Assembly: GCF_900143075.1 (NCBI RefSeq) | Contig: NZ_FRCY01000004.1 | Location: forward strand, 248,001 to 312,000 | DNA from: Cyclobacterium lianum | Lineage (GTDB): Bacteria; Bacteroidota; Bacteroidia; Cytophagales; Cyclobacteriaceae | Length of the DNA stretch: 64,000 nucleotides | Direction: 5' to 3' | Shown: positions 1-8,210 of the stretch, piece by piece | Layout of the letters: each line of letters opens with the position of its first letter | Numbering within the stretch: the first letter of the stretch is position 1 | Notes under the pieces: model-generated | What the model saw: only the letters and a program-made list of their open reading frames with translations | Databases searched by the model: none | What the model was told of the DNA's origin: nothing | Made by a program: the position numbers and the translations under genes

Positions 1-354
1 GTCGTAGTAGTAGAGGGTATAATGGTATTCCCTGGGCGTGTAGGTATAGGTAAAGGCCTCTGTTACATTTTCCATACAGCTAAGTTCCAGCGTCTGGTAA
101 TAGGTATCGAGCCATTGGTTTTCGAGCTTCTTCTTTGCCAGCGCCAGCAGGTCGGCTTTTTTAGCCAGGTCATCCGCCTCGCATTTTGCCAGGTAATTGG
201 CATAGGAGTAGGCCAGGTAAAAGGGGCTATCGGTATTTTCTCCAAAGCCGTATTCCAGGCAGTAACTGCAATTGCCTCCGCCGGAACCTGAACCGTCTCC
301 GATATGGAGGGTCTGAGGCCTGCTGCTAAGCTCAAGGGAAGGTTTCGTGGATCC
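1..354 (-). pseudogene. RHS/YD-repeat protein fragment, 5'-truncated and cut by window edge
   Basis: The minus strand reads openly from a TAG at 355-357 to the window edge without a start codon. The translation includes GDGSGSGGGNCSYC and ends in EYHYTLYYYD, the kind of sequence found in Bacteroidota RHS/YD-repeat cell-surface or toxin proteins just before the repeat core. Such proteins are normally very large, so this is an internal piece that lost its 5' part near 354. The remainder continues left of the window. Family assignment rests on recognising the YHYTLYYYD style and glycine-rich linker. A sequence search of the left neighbour would settle it. Confidence 0.6.
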
Positions 355-554
355 CTAGAAACTAATTTCTATTGCATGAGAGGGTTAAATTATTATCCAG
401 TCGGCAACTATTTCGTTAGATAGTTACCTATTGCCGGTGGAAGAAAATCCAAGGAAAAAACGTTAAGATATGCCGGTATGAAACACCAATAAAAATTTGT
501 AGAACCTTTACATTATTTTAATATGCCATAATAGCAGTTAGAGTCAATTCAGTT

Positions 555-888
555 TTAGTACTGTTTGGGTTCTTGTTTTACATGCCTTACCCGGAGGATT
601 TTGATTTCGCTATCCGTATGCCGATAAGCTACCCGGTAGGATTATTTTTCAAAAAGCCCTGTAGTTCCCTGGGTTGTCCTTTTTAAACCTGTCCAAGGGA
701 TATTTTTCCGGGTGATCCGGCAATTGCCGGGTCATTAAAAAAATGGTTTCTTTCACCTTCTCCGCATTCACAGGTGAGCTTTCTTTAATTTTTTCGAAGG
801 CTTTTTGAAAAGAAATAACGGCACTTTTGGACCAGGAAACTTTAGGCGGATGTTCAGGAAGATTTTCTATAGGATCATCCGCTACCAT
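555..888 (-). pseudogene. ParE/RelE-family toxin, frameshifted
   Basis: The open frame from the ATG at 888 gives a 79-residue RelE/ParE-like N-terminus (VSWSKSAVISFQKAFEKI, then NPGNYRAF) and stops in TGA near 649. The family's C-terminus follows in another frame: SYRVAYRHTDSEIKILRVR, then HVKQEPKQY and TAA at 555-557. Joining them needs removal of one T from the run after the RAF codons, and an in-frame TAA remains just before SYRV. The missing C-terminal strand carries core fold residues, so the toxin is probably dead. The start overlaps the upstream antitoxin gene, the usual toxin-antitoxin arrangement. Confidence 0.7.
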
Positions 889-1100
889 TTTTTAGCCATT
901 TTCTCTACTTCCTCCTGGCTGTATAAGGCTCCTCTGTCCATCTCGGCTTCAGCTTCATCCAATTCCCTGTTGTATTGCTCAATACTGGCTGGGCTTTCCG
1001 AGAACTTGAGCATAGAGGTTTCTATTTCAGTGAGTTCCTCTTCATTCAAATGCATCACCTTCTCTATTATCGCATATTTTCTGGCGGCAATTGTTTTCAT
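882..1100 (-). CDS. Antitoxin partner of the broken ParE toxin
   Basis: Predicted 72-residue acidic protein. The ATG at 1100 (MKTIAARKYAIIEKVMHLNEEEL) is preferred to a TTG nine bases upstream. The sequence suits a small type II antitoxin: a short N-terminal strand or helix followed by a Glu-rich stretch expected to wrap the toxin. Its stop region overlaps the ParE start by 7 bases, indicating translational coupling. No classical DNA-binding motif is evident. With its toxin frameshifted it is likely a relic, although it could still neutralise related toxins. The family is inferred mainly from context. Confidence 0.6.
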   Translation of the reverse strand: MKTIAARKYAIIEKVMHLNEEELTEIETSMLKFSESPASIEQYNRELDEAEAEMDRGALYSQEEVEKMAKKW

Positions 1101-1170
1101 CCTTATCAATATTTAAGTCTTTTCAAATATAACGATTTTAAAGGAATTTAGATTTTTCTGACTATTCCCG

Positions 1171-1419
1171 TTAATGGTATTCTACCCCATTTTTCAATCC
1201 AACCCTTGGACTTTCCATGGCGTCAATAAGTCTGTCGATTTCACTGGCCTTCGACCCCAATTTTGCCTGATTGAATATTGCTTTGACATTTCTAAGCTGA
1301 TCGATCCTTTTCGGTGAAAGATTTGCTCCATATCTGATTTCGCTTACCTTTTTGGTGATATCCTTTTTGATGTTATCCGGAGAAGCTGTCAGGGTTTCTC
1401 CCATTGAAGGAATCTGCAC
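1171..1419 (-). pseudogene. C-terminal duplicate of the 3026-3877 membrane protein gene
   Basis: The 82-residue reading frame contains SPDNIKKDITKKVSEIR and KRIDQLRNVKAIFNQAKLG, which align almost residue for residue with the last ~65 residues of the intact protein at 3026-3877 (SPNNIKKDIVKGVKEIR and KRIDQLRNVKAIFSQSKLG). Only the C-terminal third exists here and the apparent start is a GTG in unrelated sequence, so this is a truncated paralogue. It lies on the opposite strand and outside the attachment site. That fits a relic of an earlier related island inserted at the same locus. Confidence 0.7.
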
Positions 1420-1445
1420 CCCATTCTACACCCCTGGCAAAAACA

Positions 1446-1486
1446 AAAAAACCTAACTACCTGAAATAAAGATAGTTAGGTTTTTT
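1446..1486. terminator. Strong bidirectional terminator
   Basis: A perfect 14-bp inverted repeat (AAAAAACCTAACTA at 1446-1459 and its complement at 1473-1486) with a 13-base loop, flanked by A and T tracts. It can act in both directions. It directly follows the tRNA-like 3' end when read on the minus strand, so it is probably the original terminator of the tRNA gene used for integration. Confidence 0.85.
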
Positions 1487-1490
1487 ATAT

Positions 1491-1513
1491 GTAGAGAGTG
1501 GGGGATTCGAACC
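1491..1513 (-). other. Attachment site: tRNA 3'-end remnant
   Basis: Read on the minus strand this is GGTTCGAATCCCCCACTCTC plus TAC: a TTCGAAT T-loop, a CCCCC half of the T stem, and an acceptor-like tail. The other half of the T stem and the rest of a tRNA are absent on the right, where sequence leading to the integrase begins. A lone tRNA 3' end next to a tyrosine integrase is the usual footprint of site-specific island insertion. The tRNA identity cannot be told from this piece, and no second copy was found in the window. Confidence 0.6.
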
Positions 1514-1684
1514 TATTAACAAAATCATATTAAAACTGCCTTAAAATATCGTATATACATATATATGAATATATAGGATTTGGAGTAATGACCATATTTG
1601 TGAATATTTGATCAACTTTTTCGCCCCTGAATTCGCCCCTAAGTTTTTTTTCCTTAAATTTAGGAATGTTTTAAAAACCAGAAG

Positions 1685-3007
1685 ATGGAAGCATCATTGA
1701 GATATGAGTTAAGAAGGGATTTGAAAAACAAGCGAGGTGAGCAGCCACTTACCTTATTGATCCACCTTGCAAGCCAGAGGAGAAAAATAGCTACAGGAAT
1801 TAACCTGGTACCAGAGCTATGGTCCCTTGAAGACCAACAAATCTTAAACCTTACCACCAAACTTAAAATTCAACTCCAAAAAAAATATGGAGACAACCTG
1901 CCCAATAAGCAGTCCCTGATCCAATGTCAAGATGATCTAATAGATTTAAAAAATAGGGTTCGAAAGATTGAGGAAGATTTTAGGTCTAAAGGAATTACCT
2001 ATAGTGTTGAAATGCTGGTAGAGAAAATAAGGGGTTCTAATACGGTGAAAATAAAAAAGGAAGAACCTAATAACCTGGTCTATGATTTTATAGACCGCTA
2101 CATCCAGGAGCATGAACTCACCAGAGTAAAGGGGAGCTTAGTAGTGTATAAATCCCTTAAATATCACTTAAAAAATTACGAAGCAAAGACAAGGACTAAA
2201 ATTCGATTCGATAAAATCGATTATACCTTTATGCAATCTTTCCAGAATTTTTTGATTGGATGGGAAAAAGTCCATGAGACTACTGGTACAGTTAATACCC
2301 TGAATAATATTACAATAGCAAAACAATTAAGTACACTTAAAACCTTTCTGGGATATGCAAAGAGATTGGGGATAAAAGTCAATGATGGGTATAAGGACTT
2401 TTCCATCAAAAGAGATAAACTAGAAGTTATCGCCCTGACCCAAATGGAACTGGACTTGCTTTTTAATTACAACCTGCAGTTAAATAAGCGATTGGACCAG
2501 GTGCGTGATGTTTTCTGCTTTAGCTGTGCAACGGGTTTCAGATTTTCTGATCTTCAACAATTAAAAAGAGAGCATATCAAGGATATGGAGATCAGGCTGA
2601 CCATCAAAAAAACCAAGGAACCCTTAATCGTTCCATTAAATAGGTATTCTAAGGATATTTTAAAGAAATACGAAGAGCTGGCTTCACCCCTACCCATGAT
2701 CTCCAATCAAAAGTTCAATAAATATGTCAAGGAGCTTTGCAAGCTGGCGGGGATTGATGATCCTATTGAAATAATTAGGTACAAGGGAGCAAGCAAGCAA
2801 TCCACCATTTACAGGAAACATGAAATTATTAGTGCACATACCGGAAGGAAAACTTTTGCCACCCTTTCCCTGGAAAAAGGAATCCCAGCAGAGACGGTCA
2901 TGAAGATTACCGGACATGCCGATTACAAAAGTTTTCAACGGTATGTGAAAGTTACGGAAGAGAGAAAAAGAAACGAAATGCAGAAAGCCTGGGGAGCCCC
3001 ATTATGA
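1685..3007 (+). CDS. Tyrosine site-specific recombinase (integrase)
   Basis: Predicted 440-residue integrase of the Bacteroidota mobile-element type. Residues ~1-115 form an arm-binding region, ~130-245 a SAM-like core-binding domain, and ~260-440 the catalytic domain. Catalytic residues are visible: Arg286 (CATGFRFSDL), His385 and Arg388 (AHTGRKTF), His411 (ITGHAD) and the nucleophile Tyr420 (FQRYVKV). A central Lys is not assigned. Length and motif set are complete, so the enzyme is probably active. It starts 170 bp from the tRNA-like attachment site and points into the island, the usual place for an integrase. Confidence 0.95.
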   Translation: MEASLRYELRRDLKNKRGEQPLTLLIHLASQRRKIATGINLVPELWSLEDQQILNLTTKLKIQLQKKYGDNLPNKQSLIQCQDDLIDLKNRVRKIEEDFRSKGITYSVEMLVEKIRGSNTVKIKKEEPNNLVYDFIDRYIQEHELTRVKGSLVVYKSLKYHLKNYEAKTRTKIRFDKIDYTFMQSFQNFLIGWEKVHETTGTVNTLNNITIAKQLSTLKTFLGYAKRLGIKVNDGYKDFSIKRDKLEVIALTQMELDLLFNYNLQLNKRLDQVRDVFCFSCATGFRFSDLQQLKREHIKDMEIRLTIKKTKEPLIVPLNRYSKDILKKYEELASPLPMISNQKFNKYVKELCKLAGIDDPIEIIRYKGASKQSTIYRKHEIISAHTGRKTFATLSLEKGIPAETVMKITGHADYKSFQRYVKVTEERKRNEMQKAWGAPL

Positions 3008-3025
3008 AAATTCTAACACTAAGCT

Positions 3026-3877
3026 ATGCAAAAGTTCGATCCAAAACGGTCCCTTTGGCTGTATAAGCTCTGGGAATACCTGCTGTTGTTTGATGGCAGC
3101 TCCGAAGAAGAAAGAATGCTGGCCTATCGGTACGGCTGGCATATTTTTTCCAGTAATCGACAGCACTTTGAAGATTTCTCCCTTTTTCTCCGCCGAAGAA
3201 AGTGGTTTATTTATCTTTCTTTGATTTACCCCATACTCATTACTTTTATTAGCCTTTTGCTGGCCCTTTCTGTCTTGACAATTGAGGTGGCTATGAAGGT
3301 GCCGCTGGCACTTATCTTTTCGGGAGTCACGGCAGGAATTATTTACAACTTGATCGGCAAAACGCTCAAAAATATCCGGGAAACAGCGATTTTCCTGAGG
3401 TATGTCAATCCTAATGAAAAACTGGCCAATTTCCTTGAATTTGAAAACCTGGATTTATTGGACAAGGAAAACGCCTTACTTTTTTACGAAAATATGAGGG
3501 CCAAGCGGGATTATATTCATGACGAAACTCCTGAAAACAACCTTGATAAAACGGAGAAATTACTGGCGGTTGAATTTTTATTAGGAGGACCAGGGACCTT
3601 GAACGAACTAATCAACAAATTGTGCCTTAACCCAAATTGCAGTTTGTCAAAGGAGGGGGTTTACCGGGTTTTGGGTGTAATCCTCTCCGCTTCCCCGAAT
3701 AATATCAAAAAAGATATCGTTAAAGGAGTGAAGGAAATTAGATCTGGAGAAAACCTTTCCTCAAAAAGAATTGATCAACTCAGAAATGTTAAAGCCATTT
3801 TCAGCCAATCAAAACTGGGATTAAAAGCCAATGAGATAGATAGCCTGATTTTTAATCAAAAGAAAGGTAGCTTCTGA
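3026..3877 (+). CDS. Uncharacterised two-helix membrane protein
   Basis: A 283-residue protein of no family I recognise. Two hydrophobic segments at about residues 64-84 and 90-110 (FISLLLALSVLTIEV; LALIFSGVTAGIIYNLIG) form a hairpin, with cytoplasm-like charged regions on either side. The C-terminal ~100 residues are charged and helical and recur as a fragment at 1171-1419. It starts 19 bp after the integrase stop on the same strand, so the two are probably cotranscribed. It may be island cargo or affect the element itself, but the sequence does not say which. Confidence 0.7.
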   Translation: MQKFDPKRSLWLYKLWEYLLLFDGSSEEERMLAYRYGWHIFSSNRQHFEDFSLFLRRRKWFIYLSLIYPILITFISLLLALSVLTIEVAMKVPLALIFSGVTAGIIYNLIGKTLKNIRETAIFLRYVNPNEKLANFLEFENLDLLDKENALLFYENMRAKRDYIHDETPENNLDKTEKLLAVEFLLGGPGTLNELINKLCLNPNCSLSKEGVYRVLGVILSASPNNIKKDIVKGVKEIRSGENLSSKRIDQLRNVKAIFSQSKLGLKANEIDSLIFNQKKGSF

Positions 3878-3924
3878 TTTTAAATTGTGGTTTTTTAAGT
3901 CTAACTCAATACAATTTTTCTTGA

Positions 3925-5016
3925 TCACAAATCAGCTAAAGGAGCCTCCCCTGGCATCAAGCTATTGAGATAGTCATTGGTAAAATCTACTTTGAGTTCT
4001 ACCCAAAGTAGTAAATGGTCTGACATCTGCCAAGTAATCCATTCTTTGTTGTAGTAGTTCCGTTTTTGTTCTTCTGTTCTAGGAGCATTTCTGTTTGCCC
4101 CTCTGCCTCTAAAATTAAAGTCACGGTACTCTGTTTTCATATAGTCGAAATAATCCTCATAATCCTCTTCTCTACACACGGCGTCCCTGAAGTCAAAAAC
4201 CCCGGCATCTCCAAACTCGAGCCTTTTATCATTTTGCTTAAAGGCAATTTGATCATAGAATTTGTTTTTGCCCAAGTTGGTTTCAAATCCCTTCAAAATG
4301 TCGGGGATTTTGAAACCGTTTTCTTCCAAGGCCTGCATAGTTTGGTGTTGAGGACTGACTATATTAAAATCCCCGAGTAAGATGTAATCTCCCGTTTCTT
4401 TTTTGTTAAGGTTTTTAAAATGGGTAGCAATTTTTTCGATTTCCTCAATCCGCCTTTGCAATTTTTCACCACTATCTTCTCCGAAGTAAATGTGAACAGT
4501 ACAAATGTTAAATTTAAACCAACCTGCCTGGAAACTAACCACATAAGGAGCCCTTGCAAATTGCAGGCCCTCCTCAGTTACCATTGTGCTTTTAGGTAAG
4601 ATCACCTGCCATGAGAGATTGGTAAATTTCACCCGTTTCTTGTTGAAAAGGAATGCCATTCTTTCTCCGTTTCCAGATAGTCCTTCAGTTATCGATGTTA
4701 CCAAAAAATCCCAATCATTTCCCAGAAGCCAGACTAGTTTTCTAAGAGGATCCAAGTCACGGTTTATTTCTTGCACCGCCACCAGGTCAAAGCGGGAAAT
4801 GATTTCCGCAATGTAATTGTAGGATTCATCCAATCTAGGTCCTTGTTTGTAAAAATTGGAATCAAAATCCTTGATATTCCATGTGGCAAGCAATAAGGAA
4901 TCGGGTTTGGTGAAAGGGATTTTTTCTGACAAGACTTTTCTTAAGTCTAGAATTCTTTCTAGGGTACGTTTTCTGGTTTTAGCTTCATAGTCCCTTATTT
5001 TAAAATACCTTGGCAT
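3925..5016 (-). CDS. Endonuclease/exonuclease/phosphatase-fold protein
   Basis: A 363-residue protein of the EEP (DNase I-like) superfamily. In order: metal-binding Asn in ATWNIKDF (~46), Glu in LVAVQEIN (~82), LLGDFNIVSP (~218) with the Asp/Asn pair, FYDQIAF (~255), and the C-terminal SDHLLLWVEL catalytic Asp-His. All hallmark positions are present, so a metal-dependent phosphodiesterase is expected. The substrate (DNA, RNA or lipid phosphate) is not evident. There is no signal peptide, so it should act in the cytoplasm. It stands alone, convergent with the 3026 gene. Confidence 0.85.
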   Translation of the reverse strand: MPRYFKIRDYEAKTRKRTLERILDLRKVLSEKIPFTKPDSLLLATWNIKDFDSNFYKQGPRLDESYNYIAEIISRFDLVAVQEINRDLDPLRKLVWLLGNDWDFLVTSITEGLSGNGERMAFLFNKKRVKFTNLSWQVILPKSTMVTEEGLQFARAPYVVSFQAGWFKFNICTVHIYFGEDSGEKLQRRIEEIEKIATHFKNLNKKETGDYILLGDFNIVSPQHQTMQALEENGFKIPDILKGFETNLGKNKFYDQIAFKQNDKRLEFGDAGVFDFRDAVCREEDYEDYFDYMKTEYRDFNFRGRGANRNAPRTEEQKRNYYNKEWITWQMSDHLLLWVELKVDFTNDYLNSLMPGEAPLADL

Positions 5017-5190
5017 AGTAGTAGAGTTTGGTTGAAACGTTCAAAAAAACTTAAAAAGGGCCTGAGAAGAACTAACCCTCTTAAATTTAGTAAAAATATT
5101 TAAATGATTTTCTTATTTCGTATTGAATTTAACATTAAATTTAGTTATGTCAATTTTAGGTCAAATACATTCAAATTCTCATCTTGAAAA

Positions 5191-5210
5191 AAAAGCCCCT
5201 AAGGGCTTTT
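5191..5210 (-). terminator. Rho-independent terminator
   Basis: An 8-bp perfect stem (AAAAGCCC / GGGCTTTT) with a 4-base loop, immediately after the stop of the small gene at 5212-5463. On the minus strand it is followed by a T tract. Confidence 0.85.
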
Positions 5211-5211
5211 C

Positions 5212-5463
5212 CTAATCCCTCTTGGCCTTTCCCCGATTCGGAGCAGCGACCTTTTTGCTGATATAGGCGGTATGAGTTTTACAAAATTGGTCCGGCTCTT
5301 TGAGCGAGGCGACTTCAAATACCAGGTATTCTTTGCCATCGTAGTCGACCATATGGTCTTTAAGAATTTCCTCCAATGTTTCTTTGGAGATGGATACCCG
5401 GATAATGTTGAGGTCCTTTACCTGGGTTCCTTTGCTGATGTAGGATTTTTCAAATTGTGACAT
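5212..5463 (-). CDS. Small conserved hypothetical protein
   Basis: An 83-residue soluble protein with a regular alpha/beta feel: VKDLNIIRVSISKETLEEIL, then a DYDGKEYLVFEVASLKEPD segment and a basic C-terminal tail (APNRGKAKRD). I do not recognise the family. The reading frame is backed by good amino-acid composition, an ATG start and a terminator right after its stop. It has its own transcription unit, with over 800 bp of mostly non-coding DNA upstream. Proteins of this size and tail are common island cargo in Bacteroidota, but no function can be given. Confidence 0.65.
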   Translation of the reverse strand: MSQFEKSYISKGTQVKDLNIIRVSISKETLEEILKDHMVDYDGKEYLVFEVASLKEPDQFCKTHTAYISKKVAAPNRGKAKRD

Positions 5464-6310
5464 GACTTTTATTGTTTAAGGTTTGAAATTTGATTATGAC
5501 CAAGAGAACGGGGGCTGCCAGGAACTCCCAAGCCAAGGGCCGTACAAAAAAATGGTGGAATGCTTCCTTTGTAAAACCCTATTTTTTGATCGAGTGAAGC
5601 TTACCCTTGGTGGGTGGACCGCTGCTCCCATCTTTGCATGAATCATAATTCAGAACCGGGAACAGGATAGCCCATGGCATTGGAAAGGCTAGATTATAAA
5701 GAAATCAAGGAAAAGATACTTAGGAGTAATAGGGATTGTCCAGCTTTAGGAATAGGGGAATTTGTGGGGCCTTGAAGAACGGCTAATAAAGTCTCTGTAA
5801 TTTGATTTCGCTGATGAAGTTAAAATAGGAATTCCATATCTACTGCTAAGATAAAGTTACTACAATTCCAAACCTGGGTTTGGATTGAGAACAGGGTGTT
5901 AAGTGAATTTGCAACTTTACCTTATTTATGCAATAAATTTGACATTGGGATTACACATACTTGTGTGAAGTTCCATCCCGTCTAAGACTCATCCGGCAAA
6001 ACTTTCAATTCCAGTATATAAAGTCAAAAAGTTGAAAAATAAATTTTTAGATTTAACTTTAGGTATGGGATTATGAGCAAACATTTCCATTTGATTATTC
6101 ATCTAAAAAATGGCAAGGTATCGGATTGGGTACGCTATTTCAAATGGTTCACTAGCAAAAGTTTCCTGATGTCTACCAGGATTGACCTCGAGGTTTTATC
6201 TTTGAATATTTTCTCCCTCCCGATAGCTCAAGAGTCGAAAATGCGCAAAGAACTTGTTTTCTACCCCTTCTCAGTTTGTAATTAAATTTTGATAACCTAA
6301 ACCCAACCGT
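5464..6310. other. Gene-poor stretch
   Basis: About 850 bp without a convincing gene. A 34-codon frame from 5674 and a 70-codon frame at 6073-6285 have no clear protein character or neighbours. The right part is AT-rich and probably carries the promoter of the lipoprotein gene at 6311. No strong hairpin or tRNA was seen. Confidence 0.5.
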
Positions 6311-7414
6311 ATGAAAAAAATAATCAAAATTGCATTTTTAGCATTAATGGGCTGCGGAGCTGAAGAAAAGCAATCCACTAGAGTCATCGATTTTGATAAA
6401 GTAAAGGAGATGCCGGCTGATTTGAAGATTGAAAATGTCGTTTTGTTGGAAACAGATACCACAGAGCTGCTCGGAGAAGATGTAAAAGTACAGTATAATA
6501 AAGAGGGTTTTTTTGTCATGAATAGCAGAAATGCAAAAGGAATTCATCATTTTTCCCCATCAGGGCAGCATCTCGGTATGGCCGCTCAGATAGGAGAAGC
6601 GCCTGGTCAGTTACCTCAGATAGAAGATTTCAAATTAATAGGAAATTCATTATTTATCATCTGCGGAATGGGTGAACGAATCGATTTACACAAATTCTCT
6701 ATTACCCATAAGTTGGAGACAACCACTGAGATCCCGCGCTATGCATTTTCTTTTCAGCCGCTTGAGAATGGGAACTTATGGTTCTATGGTGGATACTACA
6801 TTTTGGCTGGCGACCATCGACTCTTTCTAACGGATGGATCTGGCAAGGTAAAGATTGAATTACTTCCAAATGAAGCACCTCCTATTGGTCAGATTGGGGG
6901 CCATGCTTTTTTCCAGGGAGATGACCGAATTTTGTTTCGGGAACCTCTCAAAACTACTGTATGGGAGATCACACCTGGAGATACCCTAAAAGAAGCTTAT
7001 AAATTTGATTTTGGCAACAATACAGTTCCAAAAGAGTTATGGGAAAATGATCTTTTCGAGGGGGTCGGGAAGATCATGACTAAGGGATTTATGGATATTT
7101 TCTTTATGGTAGAGTCCGATCGATATTTTTTGGCGGATGTAACCACTCTGAAAGGTAGGGATAGAAGTAAAAGCTTGTTTTTAAGGGATAATAAATCTCA
7201 CAACCAATTTAAAATCAAGGTTAACCAAGAGGAATTAGGGCATTTCAATTCACCCATCGGAATAAAAGGAGATCAGATCATATTTTTCGCCTATGCAGCA
7301 TATTTGGTGAGAAATAAAGAAAATCTAAATCTTAGTGATAAAGCCAAGGCTTCTATAGCTAATCTAACAGAAGATTCAAATCCAGTAATTCTTTTTACTA
7401 AAATCCCGGAGTAG
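6311..7414 (+). CDS. 6-bladed beta-propeller lipoprotein
   Basis: A 367-residue protein with a short signal sequence ending in a lipobox (LALMGCGA, Cys ~15), so it should be anchored in a membrane. The mature part resembles the Bacteroidota 6-bladed beta-propeller family: an early IENVVLLETD strand, FFVMNSRNAKGIHHFSPSGQ and GEAPGQLPQIEDFKL in blade-like repeats, then hydrophobic strands separated by Gly/Asp turns. Length fits a single six-bladed domain. Such proteins are of unclear function, often suggested to bind sugars, peptides or other ligands. It is isolated, with no operon partner. Confidence 0.75.
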   Translation: MKKIIKIAFLALMGCGAEEKQSTRVIDFDKVKEMPADLKIENVVLLETDTTELLGEDVKVQYNKEGFFVMNSRNAKGIHHFSPSGQHLGMAAQIGEAPGQLPQIEDFKLIGNSLFIICGMGERIDLHKFSITHKLETTTEIPRYAFSFQPLENGNLWFYGGYYILAGDHRLFLTDGSGKVKIELLPNEAPPIGQIGGHAFFQGDDRILFREPLKTTVWEITPGDTLKEAYKFDFGNNTVPKELWENDLFEGVGKIMTKGFMDIFFMVESDRYFLADVTTLKGRDRSKSLFLRDNKSHNQFKIKVNQEELGHFNSPIGIKGDQIIFFAYAAYLVRNKENLNLSDKAKASIANLTEDSNPVILFTKIPE

Positions 7415-7589
7415 TTTGCTTGCTCTAAAAGCGTATCAAAACTCAAAAATCAAGAGTATGGAAAATAGAGCGGTTGATATTAATTATTACTATCCTAAAA
7501 AAACCATCATCAGTTGCGATCATATAGGCAGGAAGAAAATGGTTTTGAGGCAAAGCCCAATAAAAAAGGCTGTTTTTAAGATTGAACCT

Positions 7590-7856
7590 TTATCTTCCAG
7601 GAGTTGGAAATTCCAATCCCATTTCTTGATACAACTTCCGCACCTTAAACCTCCAACTGATCCTGGCTTCTTGCCAGGACTTGCTCCCCTCAATTATATC
7701 GATTCTGTCGTTGGAATGGAAGGGCTTGAATTTTGAATATTTCCTGTTGTCAAATTCCAATAATAGCTCAGGCCTGGTTAGCGGGCTGATTTCATTGTTT
7801 AAAACGAAAGAAAATATCCACATCATATCTGTTAGCAACCAGCCTGCAGACCTCAT
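7590..7856 (-). pseudogene. Possible gene remnant after the DUF6922 gene
   Basis: An 88-codon frame. The first ~20 codons overlap the DUF6922 reading frame, so the real coding part, if any, starts near 7794. The rest (RKYSKFKPFHSNDRIDII, then SWQEARISWRFKVRKLYQEM) looks like genuine protein rather than shadow translation, with aromatic and charged residues in a folded-domain pattern. Genes after DUF6922 members often encode nucleotidyltransferase-type toxins, but no such motif is present. It may be the C-terminal scrap of such a partner. Confidence 0.35.
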
Positions 7857-8079
7857 TGCTTATCCTTTCTTTTGTGGTCTTGAGATGTTATAGGATCTGC
7901 TTTCTGGAATAAAGGTTTTCCAGAGTAGCAATATCTGTATCAAAAGTTTCCGGAGTAGTTGCAAAGAGGGCACGGGGAATAATAATATCCTTGTCCCTTT
8001 CAAAGTCAAGCGCACTATGGTCCATATCCCAAAATAGATGTTTGGGGAAGACTTTGGCTATGTTGATTTTTTCCTTCAC
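7792..8079 (-). pseudogene. DUF6922 domain protein with an internal stop
   Basis: Read from a GTG at 8079, the frame gives KVFPKHLFWDMDHSALDFER, matching the DUF6922 pattern, and runs to SRKQIL before a TAA at 7888-7890. The same frame continues past the stop with HLKTTKERISNEVCRLVANR and YDVDIFFRFKQ, then TGA at 7792-7794. One nonsense mutation therefore splits an otherwise complete ~95-residue protein. DUF6922 proteins are usually the small partner in two-gene modules resembling toxin-antitoxin pairs. Sequencing error is possible but would need to hit exactly this codon. Confidence 0.7.
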
Positions 8080-8210
8080 AGTGCAAAGTTAACGATATTT
8101 TATAAAAAAAGATGCGTAACCGAGCGGTGGTGCTTGTCGTTGACCCTCTGGTAATTTTACTTTGTCTAACGATTGTAAGTCGGTCCGGAGTAATTTAATC
8201 ATTCATTTTG

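Noticed and set aside
1-20. GTAGTAGTAG run resembling the TACTACA iterons
   Set aside because: It encodes consecutive Tyr codons in the RHS-like frame and is far from the replication module.
22-291. 89-codon plus-strand frame at the left edge
   Set aside because: It lies opposite an RHS-like protein reading on the minus strand with far better protein character.
5674-5772. 34-codon plus-strand frame
   Set aside because: Too short, no recognisable motif, and in an otherwise non-coding stretch.
6073-6285. 70-codon plus-strand frame before the beta-propeller gene
   Set aside because: Residue pattern shows no family likeness and there is no neighbour support. Probably part of the leader of the next gene.
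7416-7736. 106-codon plus-strand frame after the propeller gene
   Set aside because: Its 3' half is antisense to the DUF6922-linked remnant and the rest has no family signal.
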